64,000 nt of DNA from Vermamoeba vermiformis. Lineage: Eukaryota > Tubulinea > Echinamoebida. This document shows, piece by piece, positions 36,117 through 46,727 of the stretch (position 1 is its first letter; every line of letters starts with the position of its first letter). The notes under the pieces were generated by a model that did not search any database, had not been told where the DNA came from, and saw only the letters and a list, made by a program, of their open reading frames with translations. The position numbers and the translations under genes were made by a program. The stretch covers positions 62,001 through 126,000 of the forward strand of contig JBEWZL010000083.1 of NCBI GenBank assembly GCA_045837725.1. The letters are read 5' to 3'.

Positions 36117-37194
36117 TTATTCAGGGTTCTCTATTTGTCCAAAGAACTTTGTAATGATGGTAATTACCACGTTGAGCGCGGGTAATAACGGATCTGTAGG
36201 GCCGCTCTAAATACAATGTCATGAATATCAACGATATATTAAATAGTAACTGCCTACCACTTTCGATCTTGCGGTACAACACTTTCTTAGCAATACACGT
36301 AAGTTAGCTGAAGTGTCTGGATCCAGAGGCTTTTCGAGTGCTGCCAATAGCGCAAATAGCCATAGCAATCGCTGCTCATTGACTTCGATCTTTTCGAGCC
36401 ATTGAATATGATAGTTTATTAGTGTATCTACGTGCGGCTGAAAAATAGAAACTTTAGTTGGGATCCGGAGGCCATATTTGATGAATTGTGTTCACTAGTA
36501 CTTATAGACATGCTTAATATTATAGTTACCTCGTCTAACTGCAATATTATAGATAATAAAGGCGCATTATTCATGTCTATCCGTTTGAAAGTAAATTCAC
36601 TCCATCCGCTCTCGTCTTTGATCTTCGGCAATTTCAAGTGCGGTTTATTCGCTAATATTTCCTTATTTCGCCTATACTTATTCAACATCTATAAATGAAG
36701 CATTAGACAAGTAGAGCAATCGTGATCTGTTTTTATGAAAGAAAAAATACCTCTCTTAGTTGATTAAACTCTTTCAAAAACTTTGTTTGCCATTCAACAA
36801 GAGGTGCACAATCAGGTGGCGGTGGTGGCATAGCTCCAGGTAACACTTTTTTGACCGAAAATGTCTGCTTTTTATCAAACGCTCGTGGATCGACCTGAAA
36901 ATTTAATTTAAAATAATTCGCTTATAAAATTTGTATGTGGATCATAGTGTTTGATTATCGACCAATTTGAAATTAATCAAAAATTATCTAAGCGAAATAT
37001 TAAATTCTAAAATTCGGTCGAAGCTTGTTTTATTAATTTATCGAGCAAAAATCACGTACCTGAGCCACGTTAATATTAGGTAGCCTATTTGCCTCCCATC
37101 GGACTTGTTTCAAGTACTCCCATCCGTCAAGTGGCGGACCTAAACTCGGACCTGCTTCTCCATCAACAGGTAATGCAGGCGATGCGTCGTCCAT
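36117..37194 (-). CDS. GEMIN2: Gemin2 / SIP1 (SMN complex, snRNP assembly)
   Basis: Gemin2 holds the five-membered Sm protein arc during snRNP assembly. Recognised by order and spacing: DGWEYLKQVRWEANRLPNI and NVAQVDPRAF at the N-terminus (37194 to about 37060), CAPLVEWQTKFLKEFNQLR, NKYRRNKEILANKPHLKLPK, WSEFTFKRI, the PPLLS-like APLLSIILQLDEV, INYHIQWLEKIEVNEQRLLW, LFALLAALEKPLDPDT and the C-terminal LPALNVVITIITKFFGQ. The last matches the conserved PALN-L-x-x-YF segment of the family. About 250 residues in six or seven exons. It shares only a short spacer with RRP41, whose 3' end converges with it (148 nt). Confidence 0.88.
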
Positions 37195-37314
37195 AAATAA
37201 TCGTTGCAACTATGATATCGTACCTTACGTGGTATTTTATCGGTCGATAAACGGTAAAGGCGACATCCGACTTTTTGACGACTTTTTCAATTTGGCGGTT
37301 TTGGCTTTCAACAA

Positions 37315-37389
37315 GGGCGCGTAGCTCAGCTGGTCTAGAGCGTCGGTTTGCAAGTCCGAAGGTCGCAGGTTCAAATCCCGCCGTGCCCT
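37315..37389 (+). tRNA. tRNA-Cys (anticodon GCA)
   Basis: Acceptor stem GGGCGCG pairs with CGTGCCC, with discriminator T as in eukaryotic tRNA-Cys. D-arm GCTC/GAGC with the A box TAGCTCAGCTGG. The anticodon loop TTGCAAG gives GCA at 34-36. The T-arm contains the B box GGTTCAAATCC. Two non-Watson-Crick positions: T-T at the base of the anticodon stem and A-C in the T stem. No intron. The 5' leader is free of other genes. Confidence 0.88.
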
Positions 37390-37398
37390 TTCTTTTTT
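37389..37398 (+). terminator. RNA polymerase III terminator of tRNA-Cys
   Basis: A T-run (TTTCTTTTTT) begins at the discriminator base and reaches six consecutive T, enough for Pol III termination. The following 37399-37630 holds nothing else I can identify before the V-ATPase gene stop. Confidence 0.7.
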
Positions 37399-37630
37399 GT
37401 CTTGTTCTGCTATTATTCGCAGATCTAGCCTGATAGATCCGCTTCTATGGACAAGCCGAATCCGCGGGAACAATCGCTTAGATCCGAATTAAATTTTACG
37501 ATAATTGGCTTTTGACCAAATTTCTTTTTCGTACAACTACCTTTACCATAAATAGCGCCCTCGTCAAAGCGGGATTAAGTTGGCCGGAAGAAATTGATTT
37601 CGATTTAATCAACTTGTAGCTATTTACTAG

Positions 37631-39517
37631 TTAAGCGACTTTTTTGGGATAGAACTCATTGAGCTGAAGGAAAGGCACATAGTTTAAACTCTCTCGCGGG
37701 AACATCTTCAGCAGATCCCAAGCCACGTCCAACACCTTCAGCAGATCACGTGACTCGTTACTCGATTGAGACATAATCTTTTCTTCGAATCGTTCCATGA
37801 ATTCTAACAGCAGTTGATCGCTTTCATCAATTGAAGACTCGCTCAGAACTGCTCGTAGGCTATTGACTTCATGAGCTGCTGCGTACAATCGATACTATTA
37901 ATACAAGACCTCACCGTTAGTGCAAAGAGTATATATTATGTTAATACTCAAGGGGCCACGTACTAATTGAAACACTACTGCGCGATGATCTTTACGAGTC
38001 ACGCCATCGCCTATTCCACGAGGGACTCTGTAGATGGCCATAACGTCTACTGGTGGATAAATACCGCGATTGTGTAAACTCCTACTGAGCACGAGATAAT
38101 TGTCCGTGACTGCGGCCATCAGATCCATGATCGGATGGTCCATGTCGTCGTTGGGTACAGTCACGATTGGTACGATAGTCAACGAGCCACTCGAGCCCAC
38201 AACAACACCGCCGCGCTCGAATAAGCTAGCCAGATCCGAGCTCAAATGGGCCGGGTACTTTTGTCTCTTTGACACCAACTTTTAATAACACAATTAATGA
38301 TGGTTTTTGATGGGTCAATAACGGGCTGAGTACTTACGTTATGATCTGTTATTCTCATGGTATCACAGTAATCGGACATATCTTGACGTTGCAGGTCAGA
38401 TTATGAACGTTCATGCATTGTATTTGAAATTTACCTGTGATTACAACCATCACGTGCTTTTGTTTCTCAAATGCCAAGTACTCTGCGAATGTCAAAGCTA
38501 TTCTCGGTGTCAACAAGCGCTCGTGAAAGGGATCGGAAATGCCGTTCATGAACGACGTGACTTGGTGCTTAGTCTGTTGAAATTCCGACGTGAAGAGCCG
38601 CATGGCTTCGTTTGACAGCTACAAGATCAATCGCCCGTCAAACATTGTACGAGATGTATTCGAGATAGTTTGTGACTTACCCCAATGCCTGCAAAGACCA
38701 CTGTGAACTCGGTCGAAATGTGGCCGTTGTGCCAAGTGTCCGGAAGAATGCTAGCCTGACGGATGATTTGCGCGGCCAGTTCGTGGTGAGAGAGACCACC
38801 CGCAGAGTATATCGTGTACTCGCGACCAATAGAGATGGTATTCATGAGGTCAATAGCTCCGATGCCTGTAGTGATCACGCCACTGGGGTACATCCGCGAA
38901 ACTGGATGATGGGCTGACCTTGAATATCCATGTGCTTCTCGGGATATGATATAAATGCCTTGTCCATGGGCTTGCCTACTCTATATTAAACGAGAGGGGT
39001 ATTAGCTCATGGTGTAACGATAAAAAATGAAGCGAGATCTTACCCATCAAAGAACCCTCCAATCATGTCCTCGCTCACTGGCATCTTGGACACCTCTCCC
39101 GTGCACTCAACTCGCACTTCAGATAAGCTAATACCATCAATTTCTTCAAAGACCTTCAATGGTGTCAATTATTTAGCCGCTCAGTTTTCCATCCGGAAAA
39201 TATCGAGCTTAGCTACGTACTTGAGCGACTGCTTGATCTCCTGATACGTTAATGATTTGACCTCGAATCGTCTTTCCATTTTTAGAATGAATATTAACCA
39301 TCTCCATCATTTTGGGCTGGAAGAAAATCATCAATTTTGTCAAACTCGTTTACAAAGACAGATTAAAATACCTTAATATTTTCTATGACTAGTAGATTCT
39401 CATTAGTCGCCGCTCTAATGGCTCGACAGCCTATACAAGTCCATTAAAATAAAAGAAAATTATATTTACTTTTGAATACCTACTTAGCATTGGTTGGATC
39501 GTCAAGTTCGATTCCAT
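37631..39517 (-). CDS. divergent V-type ATPase subunit B
   Basis: Non-catalytic regulatory subunit of the V1 sector, partner of subunit A in proton pumping into endolysosomes. Start at 39517 ([11 protein letters not shown]) keeps frame into [20 protein letters not shown]. Conserved blocks in family order: [150 protein letters not shown] and [13 protein letters not shown]. There is no Walker A, as expected for subunit B. Several normally near-invariant positions differ (HPIMDL for [15 protein letters not shown] for VDRQLHNRQ), so it may be a second, specialised paralogue rather than the housekeeping copy. Confidence 0.85.
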
Positions 39518-39856
39518 CGCCTCTAGTGTTGATTACCTTTGTATCAATTTAGCAATTGACACGAACAAAATACTTTAAGTCCCGTTTGAAGTCTTCCCTG
39601 AAAAAGTCAATCTTAATTATCCGAATACTGACTTGAGGCAAAGTAGTTTGAATTGATTAACCATTGACTTGCTATATACGATACGTTTGGGCGCTATTGG
39701 AATCAATAGACTCACCTTGCATGCTTTGTGTTTGAGATCAAATATTAATCGCACAAGTGTGAGTCTTCAACCGCCGGAAAAAAATCGGCTACCAGATTAT
39801 TTTAACATTCGCTAGTAAAAGTACAACAAGAGCTGTATAATTAGACAAACCGAAAA
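39518..39856. other. divergent intergenic region
   Basis: Lies between V-ATPase B (minus) and the 74-residue gene (plus). Probably holds the 5' UTR and promoter of both. No gene, RNA or repeat supported. Confidence 0.45.
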
Positions 39857-40156
39857 TGAGTAAGCTTCAGCCAACCGTTAATTATGCTCATCTGCTTTTA
39901 ATGTTATCGTCCTAACCGATTTTAACGATTATTTGTAGTGCTTAGAAGAGTTAGCGGTAAAAATGGACACGACATGTGGGTTCCGTACGGTTATGAAGAC
40001 GGTAAAATCCCACCTGAAGTGAAAGAGGCAGCCGAAAAGCAAGCAGAAGACATTGAGAAGAAATTTGATGCACTAAATGCTGCTTTTAATACAAATGATA
40101 CTCCAGCTGAGGGACCTAGCCAGTCTCAGCCACAAGAGACTGCAACAACGGAATGA
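39857..40156 (+). CDS. small conserved-looking acidic protein, 74 residues
   Basis: Exon 1 is only ATGA (39857-39860), followed by an intron with GTAAGC donor and TTTGTAG acceptor; exon 2 is 39939-40156. The protein reads MMLRRVSGKNGHDMWVPYGY, then a charged helix (KEAAEKQAEDIEKKFDALNA) and a Gln/Ser/Thr-rich tail. No signal peptide or membrane helix. Not recognised. It could equally start at an internal ATG, but the tiny-first-exon pattern is common in this window. Confidence 0.5.
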
Positions 40157-40499
40157 TCGCAACCTCTCTTAGGGATCGCGAGCTAGCTTTATTTAGCTCG
40201 CCATGCAAATATATTGTATCTATAAATTATTTACATATTTATGCAATCCTAGTTGTCTTATTCGCCACTTGCTACACTAACCAAAGTTCGGTGCTGGTCT
40301 TTTGTTTCTCCTCGACAATTTCGGTATAACACTAGTCTATTCTTGTAAGTACCTTACACTGCCAGCCACTGCTAGCATATTATAATTATCAGTTCCCTCG
40401 CTTCATTTGATTTCGTGGCCTGGTTGAAATTTACGCTTTCGCGGCTCTTTGTTAATTAGGCTAGCTTTGTCCGTTACTACACACATCTAATTATAAAAC
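40157..40499. other. intergenic region
   Basis: Spacer between the 74-residue gene and DR1. No ORF, RNA or repeat supported. Confidence 0.4.
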
Positions 40500-41603
40500 A
40501 TGGACAAAGAAGATATTACACTCCCGAAAGGTACGCATTGAGCGAGTTTGATCTTCGAAGTCCGTTGATCTAAGAATTATTCTTCTAATAGCCACAATTG
40601 CGAAAATTGTGAAAGAAGTGTTACCAGATGATATTAAGTGTTCGTCAGACGCCAGAGATATTATTTTAAACTGTTGTATAGGTAAGCTTCATTTTTGGAT
40701 CGTTTCGTATTTTTTTAAAAATTATGCAGCAACGAGAAAATTAATCCGAGCATTGGAATATCATTAATATACTATAAAATAACGACTAACATTTTTTTCA
40801 GAATTTATTCATTTATTATCAAGCGAAGCAAACGAATATTGTGAAAAAGAGAACAAAAAAACTATTTCAGCAGAACACATCGTCAAATCACTACAAGTAA
40901 TACAAATATAATATATGAATATTATTTGCAATCGATAATAATACATAACACTTTAGTCTCTCGGATTCGAGACGTACATAAAAGATGTAAAGCAAGCGCA
41001 GGACAAACTGAAGATTGATTTAGCGGTACGTATTAACCATTTATACGGTACATCATATGCACATTACTAGAGCTAATTATAAACCTGTCGTTTGTCAGTT
41101 AATTAATGAATTAGATCAAACCTTCGTTCCCAAAATCTACGTGATTCCTTGCTTACTTTAATCGTTCATTTTATTAGGAAAAACCTAAAATGCAAAAGAA
41201 ATTGGAGAAGTCGGGTTTATCCGAAGAAGAATTGTTAAAGATGCAGCAGGAACTATTTGCAAAGTCCAGATCCGCTGTTACAAAGGCTAACCAAGAAGCC
41301 AATAACAACACCACTAGCGTAAGTATGCCCGTGATACGGAGTATAGTAGATATTGAATCGGTGCAAGACATATCATGAACCTTAGATTCCAGTGATTTAA
41401 TTTTATCACAAAACTGAACAGCCTATTTGTAGGATCCGACAGTGAAACCAGAGAGCAATACAAACACTACTAACACGAACAATAACAACGGGGCCGCGAG
41501 TGTGAAAGAAGAATCAAAGCCGAACACTGACAGCGCAAACACGAAACCAGAAACTGCAGCAACTACAAATCAAACGACAGCGCCTCAAGAGACCAAGTCT
41601 TAA
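40500..41603 (+). CDS. DR1: negative cofactor 2 beta / DR1 (histone-fold TBP regulator)
   Basis: Pairs with NC2-alpha and clamps TBP on promoters, repressing or tuning RNA polymerase II initiation. Exon 1 (31 nt) encodes MDKEDITLPK, exon 2 ATIAKIVKEVLPDDIKCSSD, exon 3 the rest of the histone fold (EFIHLLSSEANEYCEKENKK, TISAEHIVKSLQSLGFETYI). This follows the classical DR1 order (LPRATIxKxxKE, CxEFIHLLSSEANE, KKTISPEHVxxALExLGF). A coiled segment (PKMQKKLEKSGLSEEELLKM) and an Asn/Thr-rich low-complexity tail follow, ending APQETKS. The tail fits the Asn-rich insertions common in amoebae. The family is highly conserved, so this is a confident call. Confidence 0.93.
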
Positions 41604-42157
41604 TAATAAAGGACCCGTATTGTGAGTCATCGCGACGCAAATTTAAGGATGCAATTGCCGAGTTGCACCATATATGGAAAGCGACACGGCGAATTATTGA
41701 TGAGATTCAGCATGTGATTGTAAATTGGAAGTATCATCCACAGAAACCCCAAAATAGAACAACAAAATTGCAACGCAAGTTATTATGCGTGTACTCATAC
41801 GAGACCCAAACGGGACCCTCTGCGAAATCTCGGTACTTAGATTGGATCTGGTCGTTGGGATATTTTTGTCTTTGAGTGTTAGTTGCTGTGTAACGCCCCG
41901 AATGCCGTAGAATCATTACTTGAATGAGTTTTCGTGGGAATCATGAACTGTGAATTTTCCTTTCGGCACGTGATTCTGGCCAATCATTGATGGCGACGTT
42001 TTCTTTGTTCGACCAAATTGCCGCCGAAAAATATTATTATTAGGCAATACGAGTTACCGTTGAAACAGGCGGGAAATAGAACATAAAATCTCGCGTCGGT
42101 TTTTGTCATTTCTTTAACCCAGCCCGCGCGTGTAAACACATCTCGTATCTGTACAGA
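41604..42157 (+). promoter_or_regulatory. CDK1 upstream region with E2F-like site
   Basis: No convincing gene in this stretch. At 42068-42076 is GGCGGGAAA, the reverse complement of the E2F/DP consensus TTTCCCGCC, about 80 nt upstream of the CDK1 start. A cell-cycle kinase gene is a sensible E2F target, but occupancy is not shown. Confidence 0.45.
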
Positions 42158-43413
42158 ATGGCAGCTCAAGTAACTAGTAGCCCTCAGCCCTTGGCTAAAT
42201 ACCAAAAATTGGAAAAAATTGGTGAAGGCACCTATGGTGAGGTGTACAAGGCCAAGGAGAAATCTTCAGGCAAGCTGGTCGCCTTGAAGAAGATCAGATT
42301 GGAGCATGAGGACGAAGGAGTACCCTCCACTGCCATTCGCGAGATTGCCCTCTTGAAGGAGCTCAACCACCCCAATGTTGTTGTGTAAGTAATTATTTAC
42401 AAAACCAAAAATTATTTTAGATTTGTTTCCCAATTACAATTATATGAATAATTGACTAATGTACCTTAATTTTAGGTTACGTGAAGTAGTATATGACAAG
42501 CAAAAGCTCTACTTGGTTTTTGAGTTCCTTGATCAAGATTTGAAACGTTACATGGACATGGTTCCTACTGTTGAGCCTCTCTTGGTCAAGGTAACCCGAT
42601 CATTTAATAGTATTATACGTGCCGGTGCTAATACTCCCCCTGCAGAGTTATATGTGGCAGTTAATCAACGGTCTTGCTTTCTGCCATTCTCACCGTGTAT
42701 TGCACCGCGATCTTAAGCCACAGAACCTTTTAATTGACCGCAAAGGCAACCTCAAATTGGCCGATTTTGGTTTGGCACGAGCCTTCTGTCTCCCTGTTCG
42801 CACGTACACCCACGAGGTAAGATTCAGATTGGAAAAAATTCAATTAAATTCGTTATCTCGCTCCCATTCATGAATCTAACCCGCTCCTGAAGGTCATTAC
42901 CCTCTGGTACAGAGCTCCTGAGATTTTGCTCGGCTGCAAGGCCTACAGCACCCCTGTGGATATGTGGTCAGTCGGATGCATTTTCGCTGAACTCGTATCC
43001 AAGCGACCATTGTTTGCTGGTGACTCAGAGATCGATCAACTGTTCAGAATTTTCAGGTACTTTATTTATATGATTTTTTTGGGTTATTATAACAGCGTAT
43101 TAACGCGGAACTCGATCAGAACTTTGGGAACCCCGACTGAAGACAGCTGGCCCGGCGTTACCAAGCTCCCTGAGTTCAAGCCTAACTTCCCTTGCTGGAA
43201 GGCTCAACCTTGGGAGAAGGTCTTGCCTGAAGCCGACCCTCTTGCCGTCGATTTGTTAGCTGTAAGTATTTTAGATTAGATTCAGATCGTGTGCACGTTC
43301 TCACCAGTTCCCTTTAGAAAATGCTTGTTTACCAACCTGTTAAGCGCATTTCTGCCAAGCAAGCTTTGCAACATCCTTACTTTGATGAATTGAAGCAAAA
43401 GGGCTTCATTTAA
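42158..43413 (+). CDS. CDK1: cyclin-dependent kinase 1 (CDC2)
   Basis: Master mitotic Ser/Thr kinase; partner cyclin A/B-type cyclins and CKS. The PSTAIRE helix is intact ([20 protein letters not shown]). Other motifs: [12 protein letters not shown] with the inhibitory Thr-Tyr pair, [52 protein letters not shown] with the T-loop Thr, [31 protein letters not shown] and a C-terminus [13 protein letters not shown]. About 310 residues in six exons (42158-42386, 42476-42590, 42645-42817, 42895-43056, 43121-43262, 43320-43413, edges approximate to a few nt). N-terminal extension [16 protein letters not shown] is longer than in animal CDK1. Codons are more GC-rich than in its neighbours, as in a highly expressed gene. 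Confidence 0.95.
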
Positions 43414-43539
43414 GGTAAATCCAAAATGATCTATTTAAGTGTAGATCTGCGTGTTTATTGTATTTTACCCTTGTCATATAAATCTCTAATGTATATAAAA
43501 ATGACCACGGGTGCCTTGGAGTCAAAATTAATTAATTTG

Positions 43540-43636
43540 TTTCCCGCCTTGTAAATCCAAACCGTAGATATTTTTGATTTCTGTCTTTAAAATTTAAAAA
43601 ATGGCAACGGCTATATTTCCGATTTTTGGCGCGAAA
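43540..43636. promoter_or_regulatory. two E2F-like sites between CDK1 and the SPRY-DCN1 gene
   Basis: TTTCCCGCC at 43540-43548 and a palindromic TTTTTGGCGCGAAA at 43623-43636; both match E2F/DP consensus forms. They lie 130-220 nt after the CDK1 stop and about 290-390 nt before the next start codon. The rest of 43414-43927 shows no gene. Confidence 0.4.
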
Positions 43637-43927
43637 TGGTAAGTCTCGTTCACTGAAACTCTGGGGCGAGAGAAACGCGACACAAATCGTTTAAAACTTA
43701 AACAAGTATTACGTGGAAGATGTATGGTTGAGCAAGCAAGGGAGAGGCAGCAGTGGGCCTACAGCAAGATCCGACCGAATCTTGTGGTCGATCGACGTCG
43801 TATTAGTCAAATCGAAGTACCGTACCATGTATTTACTTGTTAATAATACTTTGAGCACTTGTTTCTCAACTTGCGTTTGTTCTGTTCCCAACCTCATTAT
43901 TTTTTTCGCACAACAAACATCCACAAC

Positions 43928-46256
43928 ATGTCTATGATTCAGACCCCGCCTAATGGCGTCGTACAGTTGGTTAACTTCACTAACGACGACCAAGTGACTA
44001 TTAAGAACAACGGCCTCGAGGTAAGAAGAGTGATGGCTTTTTCCACGTCACTGCATCCTTTTTTTTCTGGGCAAATTGCAGAATATTAAATGGAATAATT
44101 CAATTAATTATGTTTAGTTGGGTCACAATGGATACAACTACGGAACTGTCAAATCCAACGTCAAAGTTTATTCTGGACGGTGGTATTATGAAGTCAAAAT
44201 TAAGCAAGGTAGCTCTGGCAGAATTGGTTGGTGCACAGATAAATTTAACGTCGAATCGGTATGTTATTAATTATATTCTCAATTTTACACCAGGCTTTGA
44301 TTCTAAATTTCTTAATTTTTCTCAATCTCCCCACAAAATTTGTTTTGGCTCGTTAAAGGTCTATAAATCCAAAAAAATCGATACTAAAATATTCGTTTTT
44401 TTTTGTGGGTTGTAATTAGGCAAACTGACGCTATTTTCAATTCTCAATTCTTACCGATCTTTCGCTCAGAAATACGTTACTCTTGGTAACGACGAAGAGT
44501 CCTACGCCTTCGATGGCTCGCGCAAGGTCCGCTGCTACAACGAGAAGGACGGCAAGTCGGACTCGTACGGTGACTACTGGGCCGTTGGCGATGTCATTGG
44601 CTGCTTGTTGGACGCTGACGCCAAAAAGATTTCGTTTTACAGAAACGGCAAGGACTTGTAAGTACAATTAATACGCTACATTGGTCGTATTTTATTGAGG
44701 CTCATAACGCGCAGCGTAAATGCATTTATTAGCATTTTCTAAAAATACCAGCTCGGACAATTAATTTAAATATTATTAGCGCTCGACCCGCGGGCAAATT
44801 TTTGCTTCAAATTAAACATATTTTGCGCCAGTAACTTAACATAATTAATGTTAGGGGTGTTGCCTTCAATGCCGTTAAAGTCGACCAAGGTCTTGTTCCT
44901 GCAGCTGGTGTGTACAGAGGCACCGTGTTCGAGTTCAATTTCACGCGCAAATGGACGCACCCCATCAAGTTTGCTGCGCCCTTGCAGTTCAATTTGTCAG
45001 CTAATGAAATCAAGAGCTTGACTGCCGTGTTCGATAAATACTTCGGTACGTGTTCTATTGTAATGGAGTATAGTAGAAATATTAATATGAACTATACTCT
45101 ATTGAATTTTTTTATTGGAAGTTGCGTACTGACAACGAATTTAAACAGCTGTCGGAGTGAAGATGTCCGAGTCTGGTAACACCGGAGAAGTGATCAAAGG
45201 CATGGGTTTGTTGGAGCTTGGTCAAGATCTCGGCAGCCAGGTAATGATATGAGCGATGATACTATTTAAATCTGCTTACTGCCTTTGAGTATTGCTCTTG
45301 AAGTAGCAGATCTGCAACGATCTTAATTATTCGATAATTTACCGCTTCTTATGCGACGCAAAATATCACCATAATGATATCTGAACTATGATATTAATAA
45401 TTGTATTTAGGGCGATTACGATCCTTTGTTGCTGATCCTCGCTTGGAAATTGCACTGCGGTACCGTTTGGGAGATCCAAAAGGAAGAGTGGCTCAACGGC
45501 TTCCAAATCCACGGGTAGGAGCAACAATTCGCGTAATATATCATAGATACTAATTTTAAATCGGTATTTGAAGTGTTTCAACCTTCGATCAGATCAAGGC
45601 TAAAATTTCAGAATGGCGCGCTGAAATGAAGGACGAAACTCAATTCAAGAGTCTCTATAACTTTATTTACGAATATTTGAAGCCCGAAAAGGCCACTGCT
45701 TTGGGTAAGAACTCGTTTTGAGCAATTTGTACTGGCTGAATGCTCGATCTACATTAGCGGAGTATTTATTAACAATTATTTAATCGTAGATAAGGAAGAA
45801 GCCTTGTTGGCTTGGAAGATGGTGGACATGAACCAACGATGGAAGCTTTGGGACAAATGGGAGGCTTATTTGACTGTAAGTACATCCGGTGCAACGAACT
45901 CCACTTAATTTTTCGAGTTATCGTGTTACGACTCGTTTAATGCGTAATTTATTATTAAAATATGATATTGGATGTTAATAGTATTGTTTTATTATTACAG
46001 CAAGCCACAGACAAGAAGTCCATCACCCGCGATACTTGGCAAATGTTGCTGAGCTTTATTGAACAGATTGGCACTGACGTGTCTACTTATGATCCTATGG
46101 GTAAGCAATATACCTTAATATGTATAATAACTACAGCACATTATTCGGACGAAAATTGAAAGTACATCCGCGAGCTTGATCTAATTTTTTGGTATTATCG
46201 CAGACTGCTGGCCTAGCGCAATTGACGACTTTGTCGAGTGGGTCAAAGAGAACTAA
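43928..46256 (+). CDS. SPRY domain fused to DCN1-like (potentiating neddylation) domain
   Basis: DCN1-type proteins are co-E3s that help attach NEDD8 to cullins. N-terminal half: SPRY fold with LGHNGYNYGTVKSNV, RWYYEVKIKQGSSGRIGWC, YVTLGNDEESYAFDGSRKV, YGDYWAVGDVIGCLLDADAK and ISFYRNGKDLGVAF (43928 to about 45045). C-terminal half: a complete potentiating-neddylation domain with GDYDPLLLILAWKLHCGTVW, IQKEEWLNGFQIHG, FKSLYNFIYEYLKPE, EEALLAWKMVDMNQRWKLWD, ITRDTWQMLLSFIEQIGTDV and WPSAIDDFVEWVKEN (to 46256). The junctions I checked between the halves keep frame with short introns, so one gene is likely. Canonical DCN1 has a UBA domain or a short leader in place of SPRY. SPRY may supply target choice. 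Confidence 0.85.
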
Positions 46257-46727
46257 TATAATATGGCTCGTATTAAGAAGAGTCGTCTTTAATTAGATAA
46301 GTTTGAGATATCTTTTTGCAATACTAAATAAACAAAAAAAAGCACTTAATCAAAGTAATCTTATATATTAATACAAGCAGCAAACGCGTAGGTGGATCTG
46401 TTTAAGTCACTGCAGAGATTGACAACCAAATGCAGATCCCACGACTAACCATGATGATACTTTATACCTAAGAACATTGACCTCTGAACAAGTGTAAGCT
46501 AAAGAAAAGCAATTTGCAATTCGATACATTTATTGTGGTATAGCCCTACAATAATGTCACTTTAGTGGCTATAGCAGATCCAGTAACGTTCATTTTTCAG
46601 TACACGGTCAATATATTTCAAGCAGTAGGGAGCGAGACGTACTACATCCTTTTCATCCAGTTCAAATGCAAGGGCGCTATTTAAGGATACTAAGTGCTAC
46701 GATGGGTTTGAAATAGCATCTGTCTGT
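46257..46727. other. convergent intergenic region
   Basis: Between the 3' ends of the SPRY-DCN1 gene and the reductase gene. No ORF, RNA or repeat supported; holds the two 3' UTRs. Confidence 0.45.

Noticed and set aside
37237-37473. Minus-strand frame (RRDLNLRPSDLQTDALDQ) over the tRNA
   Set aside because: It is the antisense of the tRNA-Cys gene, a known cause of spurious protein predictions.
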